A DNA stretch of 64,000 bases. Origin: Saururus chinensis. Lineage: Eukaryota > Streptophyta > Magnoliopsida > Piperales > Saururaceae. How positions within the stretch are numbered: position 1 is the first letter of the stretch; each line of letters starts with the position of its first letter. The notes beneath the pieces are model-generated. The model saw only the letters and a list, made by a program, of their open reading frames with translations. It was not told where the DNA came from and searched no databases. Shown here in pieces: positions 10,346 to 22,108 of this stretch. The stretch lies in contig CP141141.1 of assembly GCA_035235625.1 (NCBI GenBank), forward strand, positions 40,261,719 through 40,325,718. The letters run 5' to 3'. The position numbers were made by a program, and so were the translations under genes.

Positions 10346-11115
10346 TTTTAACACTATACGAAAAATCGTAGCAGAAAACGGAAGGAAAGTTGCCAAAGGA
10401 TCGAGATGATCACACTAAGTAAATGAAAATAAAAATCAGACTTCGAATCAGAGAATCAAAAAAATTTAAGCAGAAAAGGCAAAATCTCAGAACAAGGGCT
10501 GCCGTCTCCCGGAAGCAGACCTTTTTAGATCCACAAATAACACGAATCTGGTCGGAAAATCATATAAACAAGAAGAAGAAGTACAGAGGAAATCAGAACG
10601 GTGATCGAATCCTTTCAAAAACATTCTTCTGGAAGACACAATCTGCCTTGCGGCCGCGGCGGCGGAGTCTGTTTCCGTACCGGGAGGGAGTCCGAGAAAT
10701 TCTCGGCGAAATTGTTGCTGAGGATCACGCTTTCTGCTCCGGCGGCCAAATCCGAATCCAACGAATCGCCGATAAATTCTACCGGAGAATCTTGCGTTCA
10801 AAATGGAAATTGGATTTCTAGTTTTCCTTCCGGGAAAAATTCGCGGCAAAATGGGAAGGGAAAGGACAGGGCCAATCGAAAGGCCCCGTTTACGCGCCTT
10901 CTCTGGGATCTTATAGTTGCATGGGGTTAGATTTGTAGGACACGCGGCCGTAGGTTATTGGAAGAAATTGGTCAATTGGCCTTTCTCTTCCTAATGGGGA
11001 TCTCTTTGCGATGCTTTGACTTTTGATGAGTACGAGATCGTTATGAGGACGGCCCGGCCCAAACGTGATGTCGCTTAAAACAGTACGGATTAAAATTCGA
11101 ATGAGCCGGTCTTAT
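10346..11115 (-). other. 5' UTR and promoter region of the glutaredoxin-like gene
   Basis: Relatively GC-rich up to about 10,930 (CCGGGAG, CGGCGG and similar), then abruptly AT-rich, as expected for a leader and core promoter read on the minus strand. ORFs here on both strands are by-products of the base composition. No intron was recognised in the leader. Confidence 0.45.
10909..10916 (-). promoter_or_regulatory. Candidate TATA box of the glutaredoxin-like gene
   Basis: The minus strand reads CTATAAGA about 565 bp upstream of the chosen ATG, with a CCAAT-type sequence (GCCAAT, + strand) about 40 bp away. If used, the leader would be roughly 530 bp. Placement is inference. Confidence 0.3.
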
Positions 11116-11324
11116 AAAGAGTTTTTGCTGCTCTCGCCAGCCCAACGAAAGTTACGTATGAGTCATTAATATTTTAAATCTACGATTCAAATATTAATAT
11201 ATATTATTATCAATATCACTTATGTTAATGTATATTAGTGTATACGCTCTCTCGGTCTAAAATATTAATAATTCCTATATATAATTTATATTAGGCTCAT
11301 TGTCGATCAAGCATAAAGAATTTT
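11116..11324. mobile_element. Palindromic MITE, family A, copy 7 (AT-enriched)
   Basis: Left 'AAAGAGTTTTTGCTGCTCTC', right 'TTAGGCTCATTGTCGATCAA..GCATAAAGAATTTT'. The middle is 'TTATGTTAATGTATATTAGTG'. More diverged and AT-richer than the 6-7 kb copies. Confidence 0.6.
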
Positions 11325-12357
11325 ATGAGCCCCTCTGGGCTGCAAAAAAGAAAATCGAAGCATATATCTACATGATATGTGACATATGATTATATAAACA
11401 ACGCATATCAAGCTTTTTTTTTGGCTGTTTTTAATCCAATCTTAGTGGGTCTAGTTGGATCTTTCTAAGTTATGTAAGGGTGAGCCAGTTTTACCTATAA
11501 TAACCTAATTTATTTTTCCTCTTTTATTTTTCTGTGATAGGTGCAAGTGGACTTAGAGAAAATATAATGTTTACAGAAGAATTGGGTTTTGGAATAAGAA
11601 AAAGCTAACAAGAGTTCAGGCTCACGCCTGGCATTGCGAGCACATTGCACATTAATAGACGAGGCCGGCTGGTAATTTAAACTTACCTTCCCCTGGTAAC
11701 ATGTGCCATCATATGATCAAAGTTCGAGGGCCAGATAATTACAAGCATTTGTTTCTTTGAGATCGGGTCAAAAATCATGTAGGGATTACCAAATTTTTTG
11801 TTTACAGGGATCAAGTGAATTTGAAACTTGGATTGCCGTGCCATTTCACTTTCATTTCTCTTTTATGACAAATCATGGTGGTTCCGAAGTTCTTATTTTT
11901 TCGACAAAAGACCAAAAGTATGCCTTTGCTTGTAGTTGTAGTTATGGTATGCAAGTGGATAGAAGCATTAATGGCAAAGTCTGAGGATGGATTCACGCCA
12001 TAATTATACATAAAATCATGTAACCAGTATATGTTACTGTCGTATACTCTTGACAGTGAGTAAGAACAGCCACAGCCAATGCCTACTGACTTTGTTGATA
12101 GCTTCTTTACCATGTCAGTACCCAAAGCAAAGCATGGCTAGATTGCGTTCCTTGTACGCCTTGAGCTTCATTTGATTAGTAATCCAAAAAAACGTGACTA
12201 CCATTCATGTCTGTCTATCCGCGTGTGTGAAGAGAATTGTGGTGCCCCAATCAACCATGAATGGGGCAAATGCGGCTCACTTATCATTTTTTTATATATA
12301 ATACTATTGATATAAGCGTATTCCATCTTATGATTAACTAATAAATGTAGATTAATA
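11325..12357. other. Spacer between MITEs
   Basis: AT-rich. ORFs at 11,757-11,984 (+) and 11,811-12,125 (-) overlap each other and show no domain. Nothing else seen. Confidence 0.45.
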
Positions 12358-12447
12358 TTCTATCTGTCTCACATTAATAGATTTATTTAAAATTTAAATT
12401 TATTTTAAAATAGCAAATAAAACTATTAGTGTGGGAAGAAGAGAGTA
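12358..12447. mobile_element. Short Stowaway-like palindromic MITE
   Basis: Arms 'CTATCTGTCTCACATTAATA' and 'TATTAGTGTGGGAAGAAGAGAG' are inverted repeats around an AAATTTAAATTTATTTT centre, about 90 bp. Related relics: 22,657-22,768 and 24,796-24,895. Confidence 0.5.
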
Positions 12448-12734
12448 CATATTGTCTCACTCATAGTAATATGCTAAATTTATATATTTGTAAAATCGAA
12501 CTGCTTCAGAGGAAATAAAGTTGTACCCAAGTGGTATAAAACTCTGTTTAGGGTAATAGTTTATACTAGATGCGAGAACCATCCTTGTAAATGATTTCAA
12601 ATAAATGAGCACATTGAGTTAGATAAATACATTAAATAACCATGGTTTCGTAATATAGCTTTAAGCTGCCCGGGAACACAAATGGTGAAAACTACTTGCC
12701 TTACCGGATTTGAACACAAGACCTTGGGAAAATG

Positions 12735-13082
12735 TGTTGCACGTGCGCGAAACATATGCAAATGAAAAAAAAATACTCTTCACGATTAAGAACTTGTCTA
12801 GCTAGACCAGTTTTTATGATCAAGGCTAGGTAACCAATAATGGCAGGCGGCCACATTACCTATAAATGGTGAGAGAGAACATGAGAACGGGATCCAACAC
12901 TTCCCATGTATCGCGCATGAAACACATGTAAATAGAAAAAAAAATTATTCTTCACAATTAAGGACTTGTCTAGCTTAATCAGTTTTCATAACTAAGGCTA
13001 AGTGACCAATAATGAAAGCTGCTATATCACCTACAAATAGTGAGAGACAACTTAAAAACTAGATCCAACACTTCCTTCCACA
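12735..13082. repeat. Tandem duplication, about 172-bp unit, two copies
   Basis: Unit 1 (about 12,735-12,906) and unit 2 (about 12,907-13,082) share 'GCGAAACATATGCAAAT / GCATGAAACACATGTAAAT', 'TAAG.ACTTGTCTAGCT', 'ACCAATAATG', 'GTGAGAGA.AAC' and 'GATCCAACACTTCC'. Non-coding. Confidence 0.7.
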
Positions 13083-15508
13083 TGTCATAATTCAATCTAG
13101 TCATGCGCGCAATCTTGCCAGGAAAGTTATTATTCCACGATTAATTTGGTACCATCATATCGTATTAAATAATTATCATTTTTGAGCTGTTAAGAATGAA
13201 GTAATTTGAATATTTATATTTTGACAATCCAAAGGCACTAAAATCATCCTTAAGCAAAGGAGATAATAGAGTTGTACATAAGCAGGCTTAGCCATTGGAA
13301 TCATAACTACAGTCAAGCTCAAGCCCGGGTTGGCTCGGCACAGTGTAACTCATTTATTGCAGTCTGTTGGATGAGCAATGACCATATGTCGTTGGGGCAC
13401 GCACTTAGGTGAAAGTCCATATCACCATGTAACTCATTACAGGCTTAGTAGCTGAGTTGGGCGGGGCAATGAATGCTCAACTGGATGATGTTTGGGCACA
13501 CATTTTTGTGCCACTCCAGTTGACTGCGAGGCCTCAATATCTCTCTTGCTCGTAAGTTTTATCCCTCATCTATAAAGACTGTAAGCAGTAGTTTAATCCC
13601 TTCGTTTCTACGACAACATTCTGCCATGATTACTGCAGGTGGGACATCCACACAAACTCACATGGCCCAGCTGCACCATAGTGGTTTCCTCGAATTAAGC
13701 TCTATAATAATCTCCTCCACTATGCATGTTTAAGTTGTTATAAGTACTACACCTACCGAGGGTAAGCGGATTTCGATGCACTCAAGAAAATTTCATGGGC
13801 TAGTGAAGGCAATCATGTCTGTAACGTTTCTATACTTCACATGTATATCGAGTTCTTTCTTGAATTTTTTTATGGGTGTGAACCCAGAAGCTTCACCTGA
13901 AAAGGTTTGAAGTTCGTTTAGATGCATATCATGCATTGCCAAAGCGTTCTGTCACGAAGATGCCAATTAATTTGGTTTCAGCAGAGTTTTCTTTAATTTA
14001 AACGATAAGGGAGATCATCAAATCATGCCACGGGATCTGCATTATAGACAAAGTAAAATATTCTAGTTTTAGTGATGACAAATGGAATGAGATAAAATAA
14101 TATTATTTGAAGTATAAACTAGTTGTCAACATTACATGTTGGGCATGTAACCGACAATTTTGCCGATAATTGTATAAATAAAATGTACATACGTAGTCAA
14201 TATCATGTCAAGAAGATGAAAGCAAGCAGAGATGTTGTTGGGTTCAACAGAAATTTCATAAATTAAAGACTTTAGGTGATAGTAGTTGCCGGCATATCTA
14301 CCGGGTGCATTCATATGATAACAAAACATTCTCCTTAATAAGCAATGATACTATAATATATTCAAACTCACAAGACATCTAAACTTTCTTCTTCTTTGAA
14401 GTTGTTCTTCCCTCCTACGCCTTTATTATATACTTTGCCTCGTCAAATTCATTAAAAAATGTGATGCCATCAAACCTTTTGACTATGGCCCACTCAGGAG
14501 TCCACTTAGACGTGCTTCTAACTCCTTGTTACATGAATTTCGTCATACAGAAAAGTTGTTTACAAAATTTCATTCTATAGGCAATTATATACACTTATAC
14601 GGGTATTAGCAGGTTAATTAAACCATATCAAACGTGACTGACACGAAGAGAACTCATGAATATTAATACATAACATGCTACCTACCTCATGTAACCAATT
14701 AAGTATTAATTAGAGCTGATGCTGCTAGTAGACGGTTGGTCACAAATTCAAAGCAATATCACATGAGCTGAGAGCCTGAGAAAAATTAAGAATCTCAAAT
14801 ATTTTTTAGTATTTTATACTATAGCATCATTTACATATATACATCCTTATAACATAATCTATAAACCAAAGTTATGGTTTCTTTTTATAAATACAATACA
14901 ATGCTTGCCAATATTGCCAATGCCACTTAAGATTTTGTACGAGCTTTGTATCCTGCTCCACTAGTGTAAATGAGTGGGATGAATGAGTAGTATTTTCCAT
15001 AAATACTAGCGCTTTAGAGCGTTCTGATTAAAATTTTGTCAGAAATTGATATTGATGGAGTATTAAACACACAAAGGAAAAAATACAAAAAGCAAGAAGC
15101 TGAATAAGTTATTAAAGTGATTGTGGTTTTAGTCCGACTTCTTGAGTGATGTAGCACATAAGGGATACTATTATAACACTAAAATTGGGGGATGAAGATT
15201 TTTGTCATAGAAGTTTTAAATTATTCTAATATGCCTAAATAATATTTATGGACAAGGTAAAATTGCTTAAACTTGAAGCTCAATTTACATATTGTAATAA
15301 GACTCTAAATATCTAGAATGTGCATTATGTAAGTGCACTTTTACTAATATACATAATTTAAACAGCCGTACCCAAAAATACATTGGTCTTCTTCGTCTAG
15401 GTACATTTGACTACTTGTTATATGCTATTGAAAATTACTAATGAAAATTCCGTATCTACTAAATTCGCAAGGACCTCATGAGGTCAAAAATCAAGTCATG
15501 GCCATCAC
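13083..15508. other. AT-rich intergenic region
   Basis: 2.4 kb with no domain-bearing ORF. The part 13,290-13,520 is slightly GC-richer and unrecognised. No RNA gene seen. Confidence 0.5.
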
Positions 15509-15799
15509 GTTTCACATAGGGCTGCAAGAAACACGGGCAGGCCCGAAGCCCGGCCCGACCCGGCCCGAAATTTGGTAGTATTGGGCTTTAAAATTTGGTA
15601 AATAAATTGGGCCGGGCCTAAAATTTTAAAGTTTATAAAATTTCGGGCCGGGCTCGGGCCTGGGTGAAAAATTCTGAAAAGCCCGGCCCGGCCCGGCCCG
15701 TTCCAGCCCGTTTAAGCCATATTGTCGTTTTAATCGTGCGGTCTTGCAGGGTTTGGAATGATCGTATAAAACATCCATTTGCAGCCAGCACATGTCTTG

Positions 15800-16140
15800 C
15801 TTCCGCCGCTCTGCAACCCTAGTTTCTCCTCCGCTCTCCTGCGTCGAACATCGTCTCCTTCTTCCGCCGCTCTACAGTCCTAAATTTCTCTGCCGCTCTC
15901 CTACAGTTCGTCCGTCGTCTCCTGCTTCTTCCACCGCTCTATAGCCCTAATTTCCCAGCACCTCTCCTGCTTCCGCCGCTCTGCAACCCTAGTTTCTCCT
16001 CCGCTCTCCTACTTCGTCCATCGTCTCCTTCTTCCGCCGCTCTACAGCCCTAAATTTCTCTGCTGCTCTCCTATAGTTCGTTCGTCGTCTCCTGCTTCTT
16101 CCGCCGCTCTATAGCCCTAATTTCTCAGCCGCTCTCCTGC
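15800..16140. repeat. Tandem C/T-rich repeat, about 170-bp higher-order unit
   Basis: Two higher-order copies (about 15,800-15,968 and 15,969-16,140), each built from about 55-bp subunits with 'TTCCGCCGCTCT', 'CCCTAATTTCT' and 'GTCGTCTCCT'. Lies in the hAT 5' region. Confidence 0.7.
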
Positions 16141-16164
16141 TTCTTTCGTCATCTCCTATTTCTT

Positions 16165-16460
16165 TCTGCTTTGACTGCTCTGGTTCTCTTCGTGGGACCG
16201 ACGAAAGTCATCGGCTTTGACTGCTTTGGTTCTCTTCGTGGGACCTGCGGAAGACCGTTCTTTTTGTGGGACCGACGGAAGACCTCTGCTTCGACTGCTC
16301 CGGTCTCTTCGTGGGACGGACGAAAGACCTCCTCTTCGACTGCTCTGGTTCTCTTCGTGGGACCGATGGAAGAGTGAAGACCTCAGCTTCGACTGCTCTG
16401 GTTCTCTTCGTGGGACTGACGGAAGAGTGACCTCCGCTTCGACTGCTCTGGTTCTCTTCT
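16165..16460. repeat. Tandem repeat, about 45-60-bp unit
   Basis: About six to seven copies of a unit around 'CTTCGACTGCTCTGGTTCTC' + 'TTCGTGGGACCGACGGAAG', with variable spacers. Open frames here are repeat-encoded and not believed. Confidence 0.7.
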
Positions 16461-16519
16461 CAATTTTTTTGCTTTTAGTTATATCATCTTATTTGTTTTG
16501 TTAATTAATCCATTCTATC

Positions 16520-17290
16520 ATCTAGTTTGTTCTGTACCAAATTTGTTCTCTTTGCATATGTTAGTTCATGTATTTAATTTGCCTCTGTTAGTTTCTTTAT
16601 TTGTTTGTTATCTAATTTGTTCTGTTAAATATAGTTCTATCACGTAATTTGTTATGTACTGAATTTGTTCTCTTTGCCTTTGTTAGTTCATGTATTTAAT
16701 TTGCCTCTGTTAGTTTCTTTATTTGTTTGTTATCTAATTTGTTATTTTAAATATAATTCTATCACGTAATTTGTTTTGTACTGAATTTGTTCTCTTTGCC
16801 TCTGTTAGTTCATGTATTTAATTTGCCTATGTTAGTTTCTTTATTTATTTGTTATCTAATTTGTTCTGTTAAATATAGTTCTATCACGTAATTTGTTTTG
16901 TACTGAATTTGTTCTCTTTGCCTCTATTACTTCGTGTATTTAATTTGCCTCTGTTAGTTTCTTTATTTGTTTGTTATCTAATTTGTTCTATTAAATATAG
17001 TTATATCACGTAATTTGTTACGTACTGAATTTGTTCTCTTTGCCTCTGTTAGTTCATGTATTTAATTTGCCTATGTTAGTTTCTTTATTTGTTTGTTATC
17101 TAATTTGTTCTGTTAAATATAGTTCTATCACGTAATTTGTTTTGTACTGAATTTGTTTTCTTTGCCTCTATTAATTCGTGTATTTAATTTGCCTCTATTA
17201 GTTTCTTTATTTGTTTGTTATCTAATTTGTTCTGTTAAATATAGTTCTATCATGCAATTTGTTCTGTACTGAATTTGTTAGTTCTTATCT
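16520..17290. repeat. Tandem array of about 122-bp units, six copies
   Basis: 'GTTCTCTTTGCCTCTGTTAG', 'CATGTATTTAATTTGCCT', 'TTTCTTTATTTGTTTGTTAT' and 'TATCACGTAATTTGTT' recur in the same order about every 122 bp from roughly 16,540 to 17,270, with few differences between neighbours. It lies in the leader of the hAT transposase. Confidence 0.85.
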
Positions 17291-17445
17291 TTACTACTGA
17301 ATGTGTAGTAATATTTAATTTGTCTTTGTTAGTTCCTATCTTTATTCTGTTATTTAATTTGTTCTTGTTTGTCTGTTTTTTAATTAATTCTTCTTTCTCT
17401 AGTAGTATTTAGTTTGTTCTGTTATCTACTAATAGAGAATTAGAG

Positions 17446-19556
17446 ATGGCCAGTTCTTCTACCCCGACCAATTCTTCCACCCCGACCAATTCTTCCTTCC
17501 CTCCTATTTCTTCCATTCCAGCCAGTTCTATCCCTCCTAGTTGTTCTTCCATCCCTCCAAGTTGTTCTACTCCTACCATTACACCTACTGTTCCCCTTGA
17601 CACTACACCTCCCCTTATCCATCCTATTCCGGAATCAGGAGCATCCAAGAGCCACGGTAGGAAAAACGGGTTCGAGGTGGGTCACAAGTGTGGCAACATT
17701 TTGAGAAAGTTCTTGATGAACATGGAGTACAAGAAGCAGCAATATGCAATTATTGCAAGTTCAGGTTCGTTGGAGAAAGTACAAACGGTACGACCCATCT
17801 AGCAAGACACATTAATAATGGTTCTTGTAGGATGGGACCAAATAGAGATCCTAGACAGCCACTTTTAAGTACTGCTTTTGGTAATGTATCCGCTTTTAAA
17901 TTTGATCAACAACGTAGTAGGGAAGCTCTTGCAAGAGCAATAATAGTACATGAGTACCCATTTAATATTGTTACTCATGAGGATTTTATTAATTTTACAC
18001 AAACTTTGCAACCTCTTTTTAAAATGATTTCAAGGACTACAATTAGGAATGATTGCCAAAAACTTTACATAAAAGAAAAGGCTGCATTGATGGATGTTCT
18101 TGGAAAGCTTTCCTCTAGGGTTAGTATTACTTCTGATTTATGGACTTCAAATCAGAATTTTGGATATATTTGTGTAACTGCTCATTATATTGATTCTAAT
18201 TGGCAATTACAAAAAAGAATTATTAGTTTTCATCGACTTTCATCGCCTCATACTGGATTGGCAATATATAATGCTATTAAAGCCATTTTAGTGAAGTGGA
18301 AAATTGATAACAAAGTATGTAGTGTTACTTTAGATAATGCATCAAGTAATGATGTGGCTCAAAGAAATCTTGTAAGGGACCTTGCTGAAAAGGGATCTCT
18401 TTTGTTGGAAGGTACCCTTGTCCATGTACGTTGTGCTGCCCATGTGCTAAACATTATTGTGCATGTTGGATTAAAAGATATTTCAGATATAATTCTTCGT
18501 GTTCGGGAGTCTGTGAAATATGTGAAAGCTTCGTCTTCCCGTTACCAAAAGTTTACTGAGTTGGTAGCTGAATTGGGAGTTAGTGTAGGGAAGGGTTTGA
18601 TTTTAGATGTTAGTACTCGATGGAATTCTACTTACCTAATGTTAGATTCTGTGTTGCCATATCGTGATGTTTTTAGAAGATTGGAGGAAGAAGATTTAAG
18701 TTATCGACATAGGCCTTCTGATGATGAATGGGAAAATGCTATGAAAGTGTGTACGTTCTTGAAACGGTTCTATGATACAACAAATTTATTTTGTAGAGTT
18801 GATTATCCTGCAATTCATTTGTTTCTCAAAGAAATATCAACAATAAGAAAGTTACTACTTGGAGGTGTAAGTTCTACAGAGTACTTTCTCAGATCAATGT
18901 CGAACAAAATGTTAAACAAGTATGAGGAATATTGGAGTGATGTACCTGTTACATATGACATTGCTTTGACTTTAGATCCTAGGTATAAGAGGAAATTATT
19001 GAGGTTTTATTTAACCCAACTACATGGGAAAGAGATTGGAGATCTACGTTTTGAAAGGAGTTTGGCTGTGATTCAAGTGCTATTTGATCAATACAAGAAC
19101 AAGTTGTGTCCTGTTGTGGATATGGTTACTAGTGAGGCAATACACCCTTCAAATGAAGAAGAAGAAATTCAACAATGGATGGAAGCACAAGGATGTGCTG
19201 AAGATAATGACATAGGTAAATCTGAGTTGGAGTTGTATTTTGAAGAGAACTTAGAAAATAGGGAGGCTAACTTGGACATTCTCTGTTGGTGGAAGATTAA
19301 CTCATCTAAGTTCCCAATCTTGGCAGTAATGGCTCAAGACATTCTAGCTATTCCGGTTACTACAATTGCTTCAGAGTCGGCCTTTAGCAGTAGTGGACGT
19401 GTTCTATCTCAATATAGGAGTTCTCTCTTGCCAGAGACGGTTGAATGGTTGATTTGTACACAGGATTGGTTGCGTGGTAAGAAGCCAATTGGGACCTTTT
19501 GTGACGTGGATGATGAGCTCAACAACTTTACTGAGACAATTGAAATCCCTAACTGA
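17446..19556 (+). CDS. hAT transposase (BED zinc finger, RICESLEEPER-like), one frame break near the N-terminus
   Basis: DNA-binding transposase of the hAT element. The main open frame (about 17,661-19,556, about 630 codons) has a BED finger (VWQHFEKV, CNYC, HLARH) and a DUF4413-like central RNase-H region with SITSDLWTS and VTLDNASSND, whose Asp residues fit the first two catalytic acids. It ends with the hAT dimerisation domain (ASESAFSSSGRVLSQYRSSL then CTQDWL) about 35 residues before the stop. A Ser/Pro/Thr-rich N-terminal piece starts at ATG 17,446 (MASSSTPTNSS repeats) in a different frame. A single-base change in the AAAAAC run near 17,662-17,667, or a small intron, separates the two; the downstream frame has a stop at 17,658. 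So this copy is probably just broken, or starts at a later codon. Relatives are annotated as 'zinc finger BED domain-containing protein RICESLEEPER'. Confidence 0.88.
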
Positions 19557-19559
19557 GGT

Positions 19560-21160
19560 ATCGGCCTATCAGGTATGTTTATTCTTTTCTTGTTTATTAT
19601 GTTTACTAATGAAAAAAAAAACATTTTTAACTCCGCCGTTGCCGGTCCCAAGCCCGGATGAGAAAGGAGGAGGGAAAATGCAAACAAATAGGATGAGCAA
19701 GGAGGATTATATATAATGCTCCAAGCTGTAAACATCTTCTCTTTTTCTGTTATTTCTTCATAACTAGATGAGCTTTTGTCTCATGCCATTTCTAAATCTC
19801 TAATTGACATCAATTCTTCATTGTTTACTGATCATAGAAAGAAATCTGTTTGATTAATCATGTTTATATTTACGTGTGTCTTTTGTATGGGATAATTTAG
19901 GGAAACTTATATGGTAACTGGATCTATAATTACTCTCATTGTTGGTGTGGAATGGCTTTTGCTAGGTGTGAATGAGCAGGTAATTGGTTAAAATTCTGAG
20001 ATTTCTTATTTGTCACGGCGTGCATTTTACTGTATTTGGTTTGTATGTTTTATCGAATGAATCCAATACTAAGGTGACCAAGGAGTACACAGATCAGTGT
20101 TGGGATTTTTTCCTGTATATCAATTTAGGATATGCACATTTATTGGTTGACGTGACTTGATTCTCCCAATATTTTTAGCCTGTTTACTTGTATCTTTGAT
20201 GATAGAATTGGAGTCTTCATTTTTTTTTGAAAAAACTGTTCTCTGTTTGGTGTGAGTTAGGAGTTTGAACCTGTGAAATTTGATCTGAAAGAGATGGCCA
20301 TGACTTCGAATTGGATAAACATATTTTGAAGTTCGTAACAGTTTTGCTGCTGTTGTTATGTATGCATCTTGAAATAGGTTTTATAGTTAGATTCATTTAA
20401 GAGATATACTAGTTGTTGCATTAGAGCTGCAGTGATAGCATTATCTCGCTTCTCAAGACTACATGTTTCTGATCCAATCTTCCTCTTTTGCGTTGTGATT
20501 GTTTTCATTTTTAAACCCTATCATTAACTAATGTTAACCACACGCTTGACTATTCTTAGTTGTTGAGAGTTTTTGTTTGTGATACCAATACTCATTGCAC
20601 ACTTGACTATTATTTTCTTTTGTTACTTTCTGCATGTGACTGTCTGGTATAGCCATTTATTTAGACATTCTTCTTGGATCATTTGTGGAACATAATGCGA
20701 TCATCTTATATTTTATTTGTTATTACACCATAAGGAGGACCCCCTTTAAGTTCATCTTATGTGGCAAACTAGCTCTTTATATATTTTGATGCCATGTCCA
20801 TTGATGAATATGGGACTTGATCTTTATTTTTTCTTGTATAATGTAATACATGAAGTGTACAATGACTGCTAGTCTTACAGATTTTAAGGAATTAACTGAG
20901 ATTTCTTTGTTCAAAATTAATTATTTTTTGTAAGATTTTACAGTTTGCTAAAATAGATGTTAGGATTGTCACACTGCTGAAATAATTTGAATTTCAATTT
21001 TTTTCTCCTATGCTATTTAGAAATCAACTGCATATGTGTTTATTTCTGGAATATAATAGGTATATACACTTTTAAATGTTGTAGTGAAGCATGTCTAACA
21101 ATGTACAAAGAAATGCACTTTTGAGGATTTATATTTTGAATTGTAACCTCTGTTATGCAG
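19560..21160 (+). other. Intron-like host sequence captured in the hAT element
   Basis: T-rich, non-coding, ending in a good acceptor (...TCTGTTATGCAG at 21,149-21,160) directly before the sucrase/ferredoxin-like exon. Most simply it is part of the last intron of the captured gene. The hAT transposase 3' UTR should occupy its left end. Confidence 0.5.
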
Positions 21161-21745
21161 GGGTCAGATGGGTATGTCCAGTGAGGATCAGAAAATAGCA
21201 CATGAAAAATGGCTTCAGGGGAGCCGGGAAGAGCTTTCATTAGATGACACCAGTGCATTGCAAAACGGAAAAGAGCGACTTTTGGATAGCAATAACAATG
21301 ATCTGGTTCAAGAAGGCACCGCAATTGAGAATAAGGAGAATGGAACTAGCTGCTGCCAAAGTGCCAACGGTTTCACTTGTTGCAGGGAACAGCCACTGGA
21401 AAATGATGTTGGGAGCATAGTGAATGCCAATGGGGATATCAGCCCAAAAATGGGGGAAGCTGCAAGGTGAAAACATGGCTGCAAGCATGGGACCAGAGTG
21501 ACACTCTCCTTGCCCTTGGTGTGATTGGGGTGGCTGCATCGATTCTTTGTTGCCTATACCCCAACCAACCCCATGACCGTCTATCCCAGAAAGCCTCAGC
21601 ACCATATGATCATCACATAGTTCCACACTTGCCCAACAAAGTAAAGTTTGAACACATGAAAAAAAAGGAGACGGTCAACAGGCAAAAGTTATGTTGGGCA
21701 GGAAGAATCTCAGCCTTCGTTTCTCAACCAGATCAGTCAAAATGA
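21161..21745 (+). pseudogene. Captured last exon of a sucrase/ferredoxin-like family gene
   Basis: After the acceptor AG the reading is GQMGMSSEDQKIAHEKWLQG, a Ser/Asn/Glu-rich linker, then CCQSANGFTCCREQPLE, and in the next frame KTWLQAWDQSDTLLALGVIG. This order (RGQMG, linker, CCQ..NG..CC, W..W..D plus a hydrophobic tail helix) is that of the C-terminus of plant sucrase/ferredoxin-like proteins (At5g55900/At4g26620 type, thioredoxin-like ferredoxin fold). One base appears missing where AAG.GTGAAAACATGG joins the two frames (about 21,467), so the copy is a pseudogene. The thioredoxin-like body of the protein is absent. It lies wholly inside the hAT element, in the same orientation as the transposase. 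Confidence 0.75.
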
Positions 21746-22108
21746 GAATAGAAAAGCCCCCGAGATAAGAATTATAGCTCCTTGTAATCCCCTAACAGAT
21801 CTATGTAATCAATCGTAAAAATATTTTACGATGATATAACATTTTGCAAGTATGTATAATTGTATATTGACATGAATTATTGTTCAAGAAATAGATTTAT
21901 CATCTGGAAGAAAAAAATTTATATCATGTTGATTTCGGCCCGAAAGCCCGTGGCCCGGCCCGAGCCCGTTGAAATTTCGGGCCGGGCCGAAATTTTAAAC
22001 TTAGTAACGGGCTTTGGGCCCAGTTTTGAAAAATAAAAAAATTATGGGCCGGGCTTGGGCTTACCTCAGCCCGTTAAGGCCCGGCCCGTTTGCAGCCCTA
22101 GTTTCACA

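Larger units (their letters stand above)
15517..22100 (+). mobile_element. Complete hAT transposon with captured host gene fragment
   Basis: The termini are TAGGGCTGCAAG... and ...TTTGCAGCCCTA, an inverted repeat of about 11 bp. They are flanked by a perfect 8-bp direct repeat GTTTCACA (15,509-15,516 and 22,101-22,108), the hAT signature. Both subterminal regions are packed with GGCCCGGCCCG/CGGGCCGGGC blocks in inverse orientation, plausible transposase-binding sites. Inside, in order: three tandem-repeat arrays (15.8-17.3 kb), the transposase (17,446-19,556), about 1.6 kb of T-rich intron-like sequence, and a fragment of a sucrase/ferredoxin-like gene (21,161-21,745). Length 6,584 bp. The perfect target duplication and largely open transposase frame suggest a fairly young insertion. 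Confidence 0.93.

Noticed and set aside
12640-12740. tRNA-like B-box (reverse of GGTTCAAATCC type) suggesting a SINE
   Set aside because: No convincing A-box, tail or target duplication could be found around it. The match is short.
16171-16504. ORFs rich in 'LFVGP' and 'SLRGTDGR' repeats
   Set aside because: Encoded by a tandem DNA repeat in the hAT leader, open in two frames at once, which is a repeat artefact and not a protein.
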